64,000 nucleotides of DNA from Planktomarina temperata RCA23 (GTDB taxonomy: Bacteria > Pseudomonadota > Alphaproteobacteria > Rhodobacterales > Rhodobacteraceae). Made by a program: the position numbers and the translations under genes. Positions 19,138 through 27,772 of the stretch are shown here, piece by piece. The stretch spans positions 2,976,001 through 3,040,000 of the forward strand of contig NZ_CP003984.1 of NCBI RefSeq assembly GCF_000738435.1, in the 5' to 3' direction. Positions within the stretch are counted from its first letter, which is position 1. Each line of letters begins with the position of its first letter. Under the pieces are notes generated by a model. The model worked only from the letters and a program-made list of their open reading frames with translations, was not told where the DNA came from and ran no database searches.

Positions 19138-19270
19138 TTTTCAATAGAGCTTCTGGAACTGGGGTCTCATGTTTGGAGCTTGGTGATGGCGGAGGTGATT
19201 GTACTGCTTAACCACACATTGATAGACGCTTGGGCTTGTTTTGAAGTAGCGGAATGTAGACTTTTTTATT
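19138..19270 (-). pseudogene. Transposase C-terminal remnant (IS3/IS481-like integrase core), frameshifted
   Basis: Minus-strand translation gives QYNHLRHHQAPNMRP, clearly the QYNHxRPHQALxMRP end of an rve-type transposase. The following codons read QFQKLY then a stop, but one extra C in the CCCC run would restore PPVPEALLKK, so a one-base deletion broke the frame. No complete element or terminal repeats are seen. It sits between the LacI stump and the accessory cluster. Confidence 0.65.
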
Positions 19271-19340
19271 ATTCAAGGACGAGATAAATTAAACCTGACA
19301 CTTTCATGCACGTTTAATTTTACCGTGCTGACAAGACAAA

Positions 19341-20093
19341 TTATGACATTAGTAAACCAATACTAATTGTTGCTAGGATCGATAAAATCATTTTTTGAAA
19401 AATTTTTTCAGACAATCTTTCACGGATTGCCGCCCCAGCTTTTACGCCGATGAATACGCATAAAACACCCAAGGTAGAAATCACAACATCCGACCCTGTG
19501 AACAGCCCCAAATATCCCAACCCAACCATCATGATCAGACTTGAAATTGTAAACGAACAATTCGCGGCCTGAATAAACGCATTCCGGCCTAGGTGCAACG
19601 ACATCAAAAATGGAACTACTGGCATAACCTGTGAACCAGTTAGCCCGTTTAAAAAACCAGTGCAGATGCCAGAGATAGGAGCAAGCCTGTCTTCTAGTCC
19701 ACTTGGCAATCGAAGGTCTGGTTTAAGAAATGAAAAACAACACCACATGAGCAAAACAAGACCTAAGATAATCTTGGCCGTGGCCCCATCAGTTCCTGAA
19801 AGAACCCACAGACCCAATAACAGACTGGGAATGGTTGCAAGTAGCATTGGCCAAAACCGCAGGATCGTGGATTTAAACTGACCCACTTGGCGCATTACCA
19901 CAAGATTTGAACAGATCGATGGGATCAACACCAACGAAAGCGCGTCCTTTAAGCCAATCGCGAACACCAAAATTGGTAGGCAGGTCGTTGAAAAACCCAA
20001 ACCCGTGATGCCCTTTGCCGTGGCGGCAAAAAGGTATGCTGCAAAAATCGTAATGATTTCGACTGTTGTTAAATCAAATGCGGTGATCGGCAA
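19341..20093 (-). CDS. TauE/SafE family exporter (first copy)
   Basis: A 250-residue inner-membrane protein with about eight hydrophobic segments in two repeats; the first repeat opens AAYLFAATAKGITGLGFST, the second GICTGFLNGLTGSQVMP, the glycine-rich pattern of the TauE/SafE (DUF81) family. Members export sulfite, sulfoacetate or related anions, though others serve different ions. The start codon is TTG 20093, 20 bases inside the end of the aminotransferase gene, so the two are translationally coupled. Its partner copy stands at 24108-24872 in a mirrored arrangement. Confidence 0.85.
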   Translation of the reverse strand: MPITAFDLTTVEIITIFAAYLFAATAKGITGLGFSTTCLPILVFAIGLKDALSLVLIPSICSNLVVMRQVGQFKSTILRFWPMLLATIPSLLLGLWVLSGTDGATAKIILGLVLLMWCCFSFLKPDLRLPSGLEDRLAPISGICTGFLNGLTGSQVMPVVPFLMSLHLGRNAFIQAANCSFTISSLIMMVGLGYLGLFTGSDVVISTLGVLCVFIGVKAGAAIRERLSEKIFQKMILSILATISIGLLMS

Positions 20094-21240
20094 GATATTT
20101 CAACGCACTTTGTGCACCACCTGACTGATGAGGCACGCCTGCCCGTATCATGCCCATTTCCACACCACTTAGCGTTCCCATAAGCATCAAATCATTGAAG
20201 TCGCCCAAATGACCAATGCGGAAAATTTTATCAGCGACTTTATTTAACCCCGTTCCAAGGGACATATCAAACCCGTCCAATATTTCAGCGCGCAACGCAT
20301 CGCCCCCCTGTCCATCAGGCATTAATACAGCGGTCAGGCTGTTTGATCGTTCGTCTGGATTTAACGCCAAAATCTCGAACCCCCATGACTCAACTGCTGC
20401 GCGGGTCGCTGATGCGTGGCGCTCATGGCGTGCAAATACCTGCTCCAATCCTTCTCCCGCCAACATATCCAAAGCCTCACGCAATCCATAAAGAAGTGTC
20501 GTGGCGGGTGTGTATGGGAAATAGCCCGCATCATTCGGCGTCATCATATCGCGCCAATCCCAATAGGAACGGCGATCCCCGCCCGCCTGACAAGCGGCCC
20601 AAGCTTTTTCCGAAATGGCATTGAATGACAATCCAGGGGGCAACATCAATCCCTTTTGTGATCCTGCAACGACCACATCGACACCCCACGCGTCTGTTTT
20701 GAAATCAATAGAGCCAAGAGATGAAATGGTATCCACCATCATAAGCGCGGGATGCGCTGCACCATCAATCGCAGCGCGTACGGCACCGATATCGGATGTA
20801 ATACCCGTTGCGGTATCATTGTGAACAACGCAGACAGCCTTAATCTTGTGATCCGTGTCTTTGGCTAATGCATCTGCAATCAAATTCGCGTCTACGCCGC
20901 GCCGCCAGTCACCCGCGATAAAGATGGGATCATACCCCAACTTGGTCGCCATGTTTTTCCACAATGTCGAAAACTGACCCGTTTCATACATCAACACCTG
21001 ATCACCCGGTTGCAACACATTGACCAATGCGGCCTCCCATGCGCCGGAACCAGAGGCGGGATAGATAACAACACGACCTTCTGTTTGGAAAACCGGCTTT
21101 AAATCACGCAGCAAACCCAATCCTAATTCTGCGAACTCTGGCCCACGGTGATCAATAACCGATCGATGCATCGCACGCAAAATACGTTCGGGTGTATTGG
21201 TGGGTCCGGGAATTTGAAGAAAGTGACGTCCTGATCTCAT
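20074..21240 (-). CDS. Class V aminotransferase (serine/alanine-glyoxylate type)
   Basis: PLP enzyme of 388 residues with the PGPTNTPERILRAM start of the alanine/serine-glyoxylate aminotransferase group, the VDTISSLGSIDF segment with PLP-ring Asp, and the Schiff-base Lys196 in AGSQKGLMLPPG. Such enzymes exchange an amino group between a small amino acid and glyoxylate, pyruvate or an aldehyde. ATG 21240 is chosen; GTG 21264 is an alternative; neither has a clear ribosome site. It is divergent from the FAD/Fe-S dehydrogenase gene (71-base gap) and overlaps the first TauE gene. Its acceptor in this cluster is unknown. Confidence 0.85.
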   Translation of the reverse strand: MRSGRHFLQIPGPTNTPERILRAMHRSVIDHRGPEFAELGLGLLRDLKPVFQTEGRVVIYPASGSGAWEAALVNVLQPGDQVLMYETGQFSTLWKNMATKLGYDPIFIAGDWRRGVDANLIADALAKDTDHKIKAVCVVHNDTATGITSDIGAVRAAIDGAAHPALMMVDTISSLGSIDFKTDAWGVDVVVAGSQKGLMLPPGLSFNAISEKAWAACQAGGDRRSYWDWRDMMTPNDAGYFPYTPATTLLYGLREALDMLAGEGLEQVFARHERHASATRAAVESWGFEILALNPDERSNSLTAVLMPDGQGGDALRAEILDGFDMSLGTGLNKVADKIFRIGHLGDFNDLMLMGTLSGVEMGMIRAGVPHQSGGAQSALKYLADHRI

Positions 21241-21310
21241 ACTGTTAACCGAAAAAAGTTGCACTACACCGCTACAAAAGTGAATGTGATGACAGGAAAG
21301 GTCAAGTGAA
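21241..21310. promoter_or_regulatory. Divergent intergenic region of the two TauE-linked arms
   Basis: Only about 70 bases separate the aminotransferase start from the dehydrogenase start, so both promoters must be here or overlap. AGGAAAGG (21294-21301) is the ribosome site of the plus-strand gene. No convincing operator palindrome was seen beyond a GTTAAC. Confidence 0.45.
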
Positions 21311-24124
21311 ATGGCAGACTATGATCGTTTGAAAAAACAAATCGAAGGCGATATTCTGAATTCCTCTTTTGATCGCGGACGCTATGCGACCGATGCCTCG
21401 ATCTATCAGATCATGCCGAAGGCGGTCATGGTCCCAAAAACATGGCAGGACGTAGAAGCCGCGCTGGATTTTGCCAAGGATGAGGGCATTTCACTGTTGC
21501 CACGAGGTGGGGGAACCTCACAATCAGGGCAAACCGTGAATGATGCCTTGGTCATTGATTTCACAAAACATTTAAACAACATACTAGATTATGATGCTGA
21601 TGCGGGAACAGCCACGGTACAACCTGGGTTGGTTCTAGATAACCTAAATCGTCAATTAAAATCAGATGGATGGTGGTACCCTGTTGATGTGTCGACGGCG
21701 TCGCGCGCAACCCTTGGAGGGATGGCGGCCAACAATTCCTGTGGATCGCGTTCGATCCGATATGGCAAGATGCAGGATAATGTGCGCGCTCTGACCGCGA
21801 TGACCGTTGATGGCACAACACGGCGGTTTGAATATGCGGATACAACACAGTCATTAGATGCGGATATGCGCACGCTTGCCTTACAGGAACAGGATGAAAT
21901 CACCACACGCTTTCCCAAGGTTCAGCGGCGCGTGGGCGGGTACAACATTGATGCCCTTTTGGGCGATACGCCACATATCGGCCGCCTTTTGGTTGGATCC
22001 GAAGGGACACTGGCCCTGACGAAAAGCATTGATTTGAAATTGTCCCCTGTGTTGGGAACAAAAACATTGGGCGTGTGCCATTTCCCCACATTTTACGCGG
22101 CAATGGACGCCGCACAGCACATCGTTAAATTGGGCCCCATTGCTGTGGAATTGGTTGATCACAATATGATCCAGTTGGGGCGTGATATCCCACAGTTTCG
22201 ACCCATCGTTGAAAGTTTCGTCCAAGGAAATCCAGCCGCCCTTCTCTTGGTTGAATTTGCCGAAACACCCGAGGAAAACAAAAGACGCCTCAATGCGCTG
22301 GTCGAATTGATGGGCGATCTGGGTTTTTCATGGACGGACAAAAATAAAGCCACAGGTGGTGTGTTGAAGGTTGAGGACCCCACATTCCAAGCACGCATTT
22401 GGGGTGTGCGCACGCAAGGATTAAACATCATGATGTCTATGCGCAGCGAAGGAAAGCCCGTGTCCTTTGTCGAGGATTGCGCCGTTCCTCTGGAACATCT
22501 GGCCGATTTCACCAGCCAGCTGACAGACGTCTTTCACAATCACGGCACGGACGGCACGTGGTATGCCCATGCCTCGGTCGGGTTGTTGCATGTGCGTCCT
22601 GTTTTGAACCTGCGACAGGATTTGGGACTACGTCAGATGCGGGCCATCGCGGAAGAGGCCTTTGATCTTGTCTCAAAATTCAAAGGCTCGCATTCAGGCG
22701 AACACGGGGACGGCATCGTACGTTCGGAGTTCCACGAACGGATGTATGGGTCAAAAATGATCCGTATCTTTGAAACAGTGAAAGACCGCTTTGATCCAAA
22801 CGCGGTATTGAACCCTGGTAAAATAACCCGATCCCCGAAAATGGACGAACGGGCGATTACCCGCTGGCCCAAAAATTATTCCCCACAAACGCCAGATACA
22901 GTATTCGACTGGAATGCTTGGCCCGGTGGTTTGGCAGGTGCGGTAGAAATGTGTAACAACAACGGTGCCTGCCGCAAAAGCGTTGGGGGTGTGATGTGTC
23001 CATCCTTCCGCGTCACTGGTGCGGAAAAGGACCTGACGCGTGGACGGGCCAATGTGTTGCGTTTGGCATTAACGGGCCAATTGGGGGATGATGCCTTTGC
23101 ATCCAATGACATGGCAGATGCCATGGCACTTTGTGTGGGATGCAAGGCATGCAAATCAGAATGTCCCATGTCTATCGACATGGCCAAAATGAAAACTGAG
23201 GTGCAAAGTGCACGCGCCGCAAAATATGGCGTGCCAATGCGCGAAAAACTGATCGCGGCCCTGCCCCGCATGGCGCCAATTGCGTCCACCTTTTCACCTC
23301 TCTCGAACTTTGCGCTCAAATTTGGCTATCTCTTCGGATTTGACAAAACCCGCCGCCTACCAGATTTTCAAAAACCGTATTCAGGGCCTGAAGGCGGTGA
23401 TGTTTTGTTATTCGCAGATACGTTCAACCGCCATTTCGATCCTGAAACATTACGCGCCGCGGAACGGGTTATTGGCGCCACAGGTAAAACCGTAGGCGTT
23501 ATATCGGCGCCTGGTCGTCCCCTTTGTTGTGGTCGCACACACCTAAGCACCGGTCAGACCGATCGCGCAAAACAGGAATTGCAGCGCACAACAGATGCAT
23601 TTCGTGCGGCACTAGATGCTGGCAAAACAATTGTCGGTTTGGAACCATCTTGCACATTGATGTTTCGTGATGAGGCCGTAAACCTGATCCCCGAGTGGAC
23701 AGAGGCACATGGCGCACAAATCCTGACCTTTGCCGAATATATTATGCAAAACCCACCCGCGGGCTTGGATATGTCGGTACTGGATGTTTTGGTACATGGA
23801 CACTGCCACCAGAAGGCGATGGGTGTCGCCCAATACACTGTTGATGCGGTGAAAAGTGTACTGGGTGCCAATGCGCAGATGATCGACAGTTCCTGTTGCG
23901 GAATGGCCGGGTCCTTCGGCTATCAGGTCGAAACCGCCGAGGTGTCGCGCCAAATGGCTGAATTATCGCTGGCCCCAACAGTGCGCGCGGCCCCCACGGA
24001 TACAATTGTTTTAGCAGACGGGTTTTCCTGTCGCTGTCAGATCAAAGATGTAACAGAACGTAAGGCGATGAACCTTGCCCTTCTAATGGATAAGGCACTA
24101 CAAGATAATGTCACAAATTATTGA
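21311..24124 (+). CDS. FAD-linked 2-hydroxyacid dehydrogenase fused to 4Fe-4S/CCG domains (GlcD/YdiJ-like)
   Basis: A 937-residue fusion. Residues ~1-510 are the FAD-binding oxidase (PCMH) half: LPRGGGTSQSGQ, TLGGMAANNSCGSRSIRYG, GSEGTLA and SGEHGDG. After it comes a ferredoxin-like region (CNNNGACRKSVGGVMCP, then CVGCKACKSECPM), then cysteine-rich CCG modules (LCCGRTHLS, HGHCHQKAMG, SSCCGMAG). The architecture is that of D-lactate/glycolate/D-2-hydroxyglutarate dehydrogenases passing electrons to quinone or a flavoprotein. Substrate unresolved; glycolate or sulfolactate would fit neighbours. It overlaps the second TauE gene by 17 bases. Confidence 0.88.
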   Translation: MADYDRLKKQIEGDILNSSFDRGRYATDASIYQIMPKAVMVPKTWQDVEAALDFAKDEGISLLPRGGGTSQSGQTVNDALVIDFTKHLNNILDYDADAGTATVQPGLVLDNLNRQLKSDGWWYPVDVSTASRATLGGMAANNSCGSRSIRYGKMQDNVRALTAMTVDGTTRRFEYADTTQSLDADMRTLALQEQDEITTRFPKVQRRVGGYNIDALLGDTPHIGRLLVGSEGTLALTKSIDLKLSPVLGTKTLGVCHFPTFYAAMDAAQHIVKLGPIAVELVDHNMIQLGRDIPQFRPIVESFVQGNPAALLLVEFAETPEENKRRLNALVELMGDLGFSWTDKNKATGGVLKVEDPTFQARIWGVRTQGLNIMMSMRSEGKPVSFVEDCAVPLEHLADFTSQLTDVFHNHGTDGTWYAHASVGLLHVRPVLNLRQDLGLRQMRAIAEEAFDLVSKFKGSHSGEHGDGIVRSEFHERMYGSKMIRIFETVKDRFDPNAVLNPGKITRSPKMDERAITRWPKNYSPQTPDTVFDWNAWPGGLAGAVEMCNNNGACRKSVGGVMCPSFRVTGAEKDLTRGRANVLRLALTGQLGDDAFASNDMADAMALCVGCKACKSECPMSIDMAKMKTEVQSARAAKYGVPMREKLIAALPRMAPIASTFSPLSNFALKFGYLFGFDKTRRLPDFQKPYSGPEGGDVLLFADTFNRHFDPETLRAAERVIGATGKTVGVISAPGRPLCCGRTHLSTGQTDRAKQELQRTTDAFRAALDAGKTIVGLEPSCTLMFRDEAVNLIPEWTEAHGAQILTFAEYIMQNPPAGLDMSVLDVLVHGHCHQKAMGVAQYTVDAVKSVLGANAQMIDSSCCGMAGSFGYQVETAEVSRQMAELSLAPTVRAAPTDTIVLADGFSCRCQIKDVTERKAMNLALLMDKALQDNVTNY

Positions 24125-24872
24125 TTTAACATATAATTTTGACCCACTACAAACATTGATCCTAATCGGGATATTTTTGTTTGCAGCCATCGTAAAAGGC
24201 TTTTTAGGCATCGGTTTACCTGCCGCTTCAATGGCGTTCTTAACGCTTGTGATGTCCCCAACAGAAGCAATACCGCTATTATGGTTGTCCATTCTAGCTA
24301 CCAACTCACTGCAGTTTGCCCAAGCACCAAACAAATTGGACATCGCGCGGGAATATTGGCTGTTCGCTTTGGCGATTATGGTGTCGATTTTCGTCACATC
24401 TATGTTCATTACGGCCTATCCGACAGCTCTGCTTACAGTGGCGATCGGCATTGCGATGATGCTGTTTTCTTTAAACCTGCTGTTGGGTGTTAAATTGAAC
24501 ATTGGCCCAGGGCGTGGATGGCATTTAGGATTTGGGGTGCTGTCAGGAGTATTGGGCGGGATCAGTTCAATCTGGTCACCCACTGTCGCAATGTATTTGG
24601 TGGCACGTGATGTCAGTAAGGAACGATTTATCGGGGCAACAGGATTCTTGTTCTTAGCAGGTGTCTTGCCTTTGGGTGCAGGTCAATTGGTTGCCGGAAT
24701 CCTAACAGGCCCTGCATTGATCAAATCAAGCCTTGCGTTGATCGTCGTCCTAATTGGATTTCGCATTGGTGAACTACTGCGCCAACGTGTCAGCCAAAAA
24801 TTATTTCGCAAAGCCGTTTTGATTGCGTTTTTCTTCATGGGTCTGCGCCTGATCATCAACGGCATTACCTAG
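24108..24872 (+). CDS. TauE/SafE family exporter (second copy)
   Basis: A 254-residue inner-membrane protein, about eight hydrophobic segments, first repeat FLFAAIVKGFLGIGLPAASMAF and second GFGVLSGVLGGISSIWSP, typical of the TauE/SafE family. Its ATG lies inside the last codons of the FAD/Fe-S dehydrogenase gene, giving coupling. It ends with TAG in a CTAG shared with the stop of the opposing ligase gene. It is only distantly similar to the first copy, so probably not a recent duplicate. Confidence 0.85.
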   Translation: MSQIIDLTYNFDPLQTLILIGIFLFAAIVKGFLGIGLPAASMAFLTLVMSPTEAIPLLWLSILATNSLQFAQAPNKLDIAREYWLFALAIMVSIFVTSMFITAYPTALLTVAIGIAMMLFSLNLLLGVKLNIGPGRGWHLGFGVLSGVLGGISSIWSPTVAMYLVARDVSKERFIGATGFLFLAGVLPLGAGQLVAGILTGPALIKSSLALIVVLIGFRIGELLRQRVSQKLFRKAVLIAFFFMGLRLIINGIT

Positions 24873-26359
24873 GAACCATATAACATTTTGTTCAAATATA
24901 GGCGCTGGATTTTACCGGATGCTCCTTTGGGCAACTCTGGCAGAATATGTACCTTTTCTGGCGATTTAAATATTCCCAACTTTGCCTCACACAATGCACG
25001 TAACTGCTCGGGAGTGGCGTTCGATGTCTCGTTTAAACGCACTGCCGCCTCTACGCGTTCCCCATATTGCGCACAGGGCCGGGCGAATGCGGCGGCCTCA
25101 ACCACATCGGGATGTTCGTATAGAACCTCGTCGATTTCTCGCGGCGCGATGTTTTCACCGCCCTTGATAATCAACTCTTTCAAACGCCCCGTTACAAAGA
25201 CATAGCCATCTTCATCCATACGTCCCAAATCCCCCGTGCGCAGCCAATCATCATGAAAGGTGGCCGCAGTGGCATCGGGATTGCGTAAGTATTCTTTCAT
25301 CACATTGGGACCTTGGATTTGAATTTCACCCTCAACCCCACAGGCACATTCAATACCATTCCCATCAGCAATACGCGCCTGATTGCTGATTGCTTTGCCC
25401 GCAGACCCAATTTTATGCAGGCGGGGATCCAATGGGTTAACCAAACATTGTGCTGCCGTTTCCGTCAGGCCCAAAGATTCCACAATACCCAAGCCAAAGC
25501 GGTCCTGAAAGGCACGCTGTGTTTCAACCGCGAGCGCCGAGGATGCAGAGCGCACAAAACGCAGGCGGGATTTCAAATCGGCACTTGGCTCTGCCGCTCC
25601 ATGCAGCAGGTGACTGATGATCGTGGGGACAGCAGAAAACCACGTAATTCCGCCATCTGCGGCCTGTTGCCAAAATTTGCTGGCGGAAAAACGTGATACC
25701 ATCGCCAAGGATCCACCTGATACCAAACTGCCCATGACGGACACGCACAGACCATTGATATGATAAAAGGGTAAAACCCCCATTCCACGGTCTTGTTCAG
25801 TCAATTCATGGGCCACACTGACAGTCCAACCACCTGCCAATAGGCTAGATTGCGTGTGAACGACGCCCTTGGGTCGCCCAGTGGTGCCAGAGGTATACAT
25901 TAACAATGCATCGTCATCTGAGGAAAGGGGATGCAGGTTTTTCCGCTGATCCGTTGGCGTATATAGTTTCAACCGTTCTGGTTTCACCTGATGGAACACG
26001 TCCAATTGTGTTTCATGCACGAAAGCCACCCACGCCGCGGAATGATCCATGGCATAGCCAAGCGCATCCGGCCCTGCGGCTAAATTTAACATCGTAACAC
26101 GAAACCCACCATAGAGCGCGGCAAACAACGCCTTAACCCCATCATATCCGTTGGGATGCATCACTACGATACTTTCACCTTTGACAATGCCTTGTGCCGT
26201 TAGATCAGCCGCCACCATCGCGCAGTGATCGCGTAAATCAGCCCAATTTAGGGTCTGTTCCGTTTCGGGAAAAACAAATGCCGTACCTCCGCGTTCAGCA
26301 CGGGCGTCAATCCAATCCCTCAGCGTTCCTTGAGGAGGCGTAGTTGTATCAAATCTCAT
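24869..26359 (-). CDS. AMP-forming acyl-CoA ligase, SauT-like (candidate sulfoacetate-CoA ligase)
   Basis: ANL-family ligase of 496 residues with the AMP-binding motif YTSGTTGRPKGVVHT, the adenine motif LGLTETAAQ, TGDLGRMDEDGYVFVTGR and the C-terminal GASGKIQR Lys. It activates a carboxylic acid with ATP and CoA. ATG 26359 overlaps the stop of the upstream acylating aldehyde dehydrogenase by four bases (ATGA). The ligase + acylating dehydrogenase pair is the SauT/SauS arrangement of sulfoacetate catabolism in Cupriavidus necator. Alternatives are ligases for oxalate, malonate or other short acids. Confidence 0.8.
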   Translation of the reverse strand: MRFDTTTPPQGTLRDWIDARAERGGTAFVFPETEQTLNWADLRDHCAMVAADLTAQGIVKGESIVVMHPNGYDGVKALFAALYGGFRVTMLNLAAGPDALGYAMDHSAAWVAFVHETQLDVFHQVKPERLKLYTPTDQRKNLHPLSSDDDALLMYTSGTTGRPKGVVHTQSSLLAGGWTVSVAHELTEQDRGMGVLPFYHINGLCVSVMGSLVSGGSLAMVSRFSASKFWQQAADGGITWFSAVPTIISHLLHGAAEPSADLKSRLRFVRSASSALAVETQRAFQDRFGLGIVESLGLTETAAQCLVNPLDPRLHKIGSAGKAISNQARIADGNGIECACGVEGEIQIQGPNVMKEYLRNPDATAATFHDDWLRTGDLGRMDEDGYVFVTGRLKELIIKGGENIAPREIDEVLYEHPDVVEAAAFARPCAQYGERVEAAVRLNETSNATPEQLRALCEAKLGIFKSPEKVHILPELPKGASGKIQRLYLNKMLYGS

Positions 26360-27741
26360 TTCCCAGCAAGGCTCCAATACCCATCAAAGATGTCTTCTAA
26401 TTTGGGTTCACGCGATGAAATTTCGCGAATAATTTTTGTTGATTGTAGAAAGTGGCGATAGTTCACATTTTCATTCACAGAATTGCCCCCCCATGTGCCA
26501 CACCCCATCGACAGGGAAAAGGGCATGCCATTAGTGAACGATCCACCCGTCGCAAATGTATGCGCCTGATTAACAATGATCCGACTGGTGGGGATTGCCG
26601 TTGCCAAGGTATACGCGCGCTCATCCAATGCAGAATGTAATCCCACCGAATGCCCTGCCCCCTGATAAGCCTGAATTTTATGCGTCATATCCAAAGCAGC
26701 GTCAAAATCAGACGCGCAATACAGAGCCAAAACACGGCTAAGTTTTTCGCCAGACAGCGGATGATCCGGACCTATACCTGATGTCGGCACAACCAAAAAT
26801 TCAGTCCCCTCTGGCACGTCCACATCAAGGGCAGCAATCATTTTATCCGCATCTTGTGCAATGACCGAACGGTTCAAATGCCCATCCGGCCATAGTTTGG
26901 ATACCAACGCTGCCTCATCCGCATAAAACGCACCACCTGCGCGCGCGAGTGCAGCAATGAAATCATCGTAAACTGCATCCACCACAACAACCGAATTTTC
27001 CGAGCTGCAAGAAGTGGCATTATCAAAGCATTTAGACGCCCGAATTTTTGCTGCAGCCCCATCCAAATCTGCGGTTTCATCTACGATCACTGTCACATTT
27101 CCAGCGCCTACAGCAACTGCTGGGGTCCCTGCGGTTTGTGCGCGATGCACGTTGTTTTGGCTGCCCGTGCAGACGATCATATCACACTGATCCATCAATG
27201 TTTGTGTCTTTTCTTTGGACCCAGGTGTGGGGATCATTTGCACCAGTGCGGGATCCTCGCCAATTTTCGCAAACTCGGCATGGATATATTCAAGCAACAG
27301 TTCACAACAGGCTACCCCCTTAGGCGATGGCGCGACCACAATTGAATTGCCGCATTTCAACGCATTGATTATGTTATTAGCAGGTGTAGCCGCAGGGTTT
27401 GTTGAGGGCACAATCGCACCCACAACCCCTTTGGGGCGGGCAATTTCCGTAATCCCTGTTTTAGGATCATCCGACATAACACCAAAGGTCACCACATTTT
27501 GAATATCCTGCATTAGACCTAATGTTTTACGATGATTTTTAATGATCTTATCAGGAACATTTCCCAGCCCTGTAGTTTCCACGGCCAATTCTGCCAAACG
27601 CCGATTGCGGGCGGGTTCCATAATCACCCATGCCACAGCTTGCGCAGCGTGGTCATAGCGCTGCTGCGATCCATTTTTTTCGTACTCTGCCTGTGCGATG
27701 CGCGAATGCGCAACAATCGCCTGAACGCCAGTATCCGTCAT
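26356..27741 (-). CDS. CoA-acylating aldehyde dehydrogenase, SauS-like (candidate sulfoacetaldehyde dehydrogenase)
   Basis: 461 residues, the size of SauS and of other CoA-acylating aldehyde dehydrogenases. Seen are VGAIVPSTNPAATPANNIINALKCGN, CTGSQNNV, VGAGNVTV and catalytic Cys245 in FDNATSCSSENS, with the glycine-rich end SLSMGCGTWGGNS. It interconverts an acyl-CoA and an aldehyde with NAD(P)H. GGAG lies eight bases before ATG 27741. It follows tctA by 31 bases and overlaps the ligase gene. The direction expected with a ligase beside it is acid to acyl-CoA to aldehyde. Substrate identity is inferred from context only. Confidence 0.82.
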   Translation of the reverse strand: MTDTGVQAIVAHSRIAQAEYEKNGSQQRYDHAAQAVAWVIMEPARNRRLAELAVETTGLGNVPDKIIKNHRKTLGLMQDIQNVVTFGVMSDDPKTGITEIARPKGVVGAIVPSTNPAATPANNIINALKCGNSIVVAPSPKGVACCELLLEYIHAEFAKIGEDPALVQMIPTPGSKEKTQTLMDQCDMIVCTGSQNNVHRAQTAGTPAVAVGAGNVTVIVDETADLDGAAAKIRASKCFDNATSCSSENSVVVVDAVYDDFIAALARAGGAFYADEAALVSKLWPDGHLNRSVIAQDADKMIAALDVDVPEGTEFLVVPTSGIGPDHPLSGEKLSRVLALYCASDFDAALDMTHKIQAYQGAGHSVGLHSALDERAYTLATAIPTSRIIVNQAHTFATGGSFTNGMPFSLSMGCGTWGGNSVNENVNYRHFLQSTKIIREISSREPKLEDIFDGYWSLAGK

Positions 27742-27772
27742 TCCATAAACTCCGTTTCAGGTTACCCCAGCC

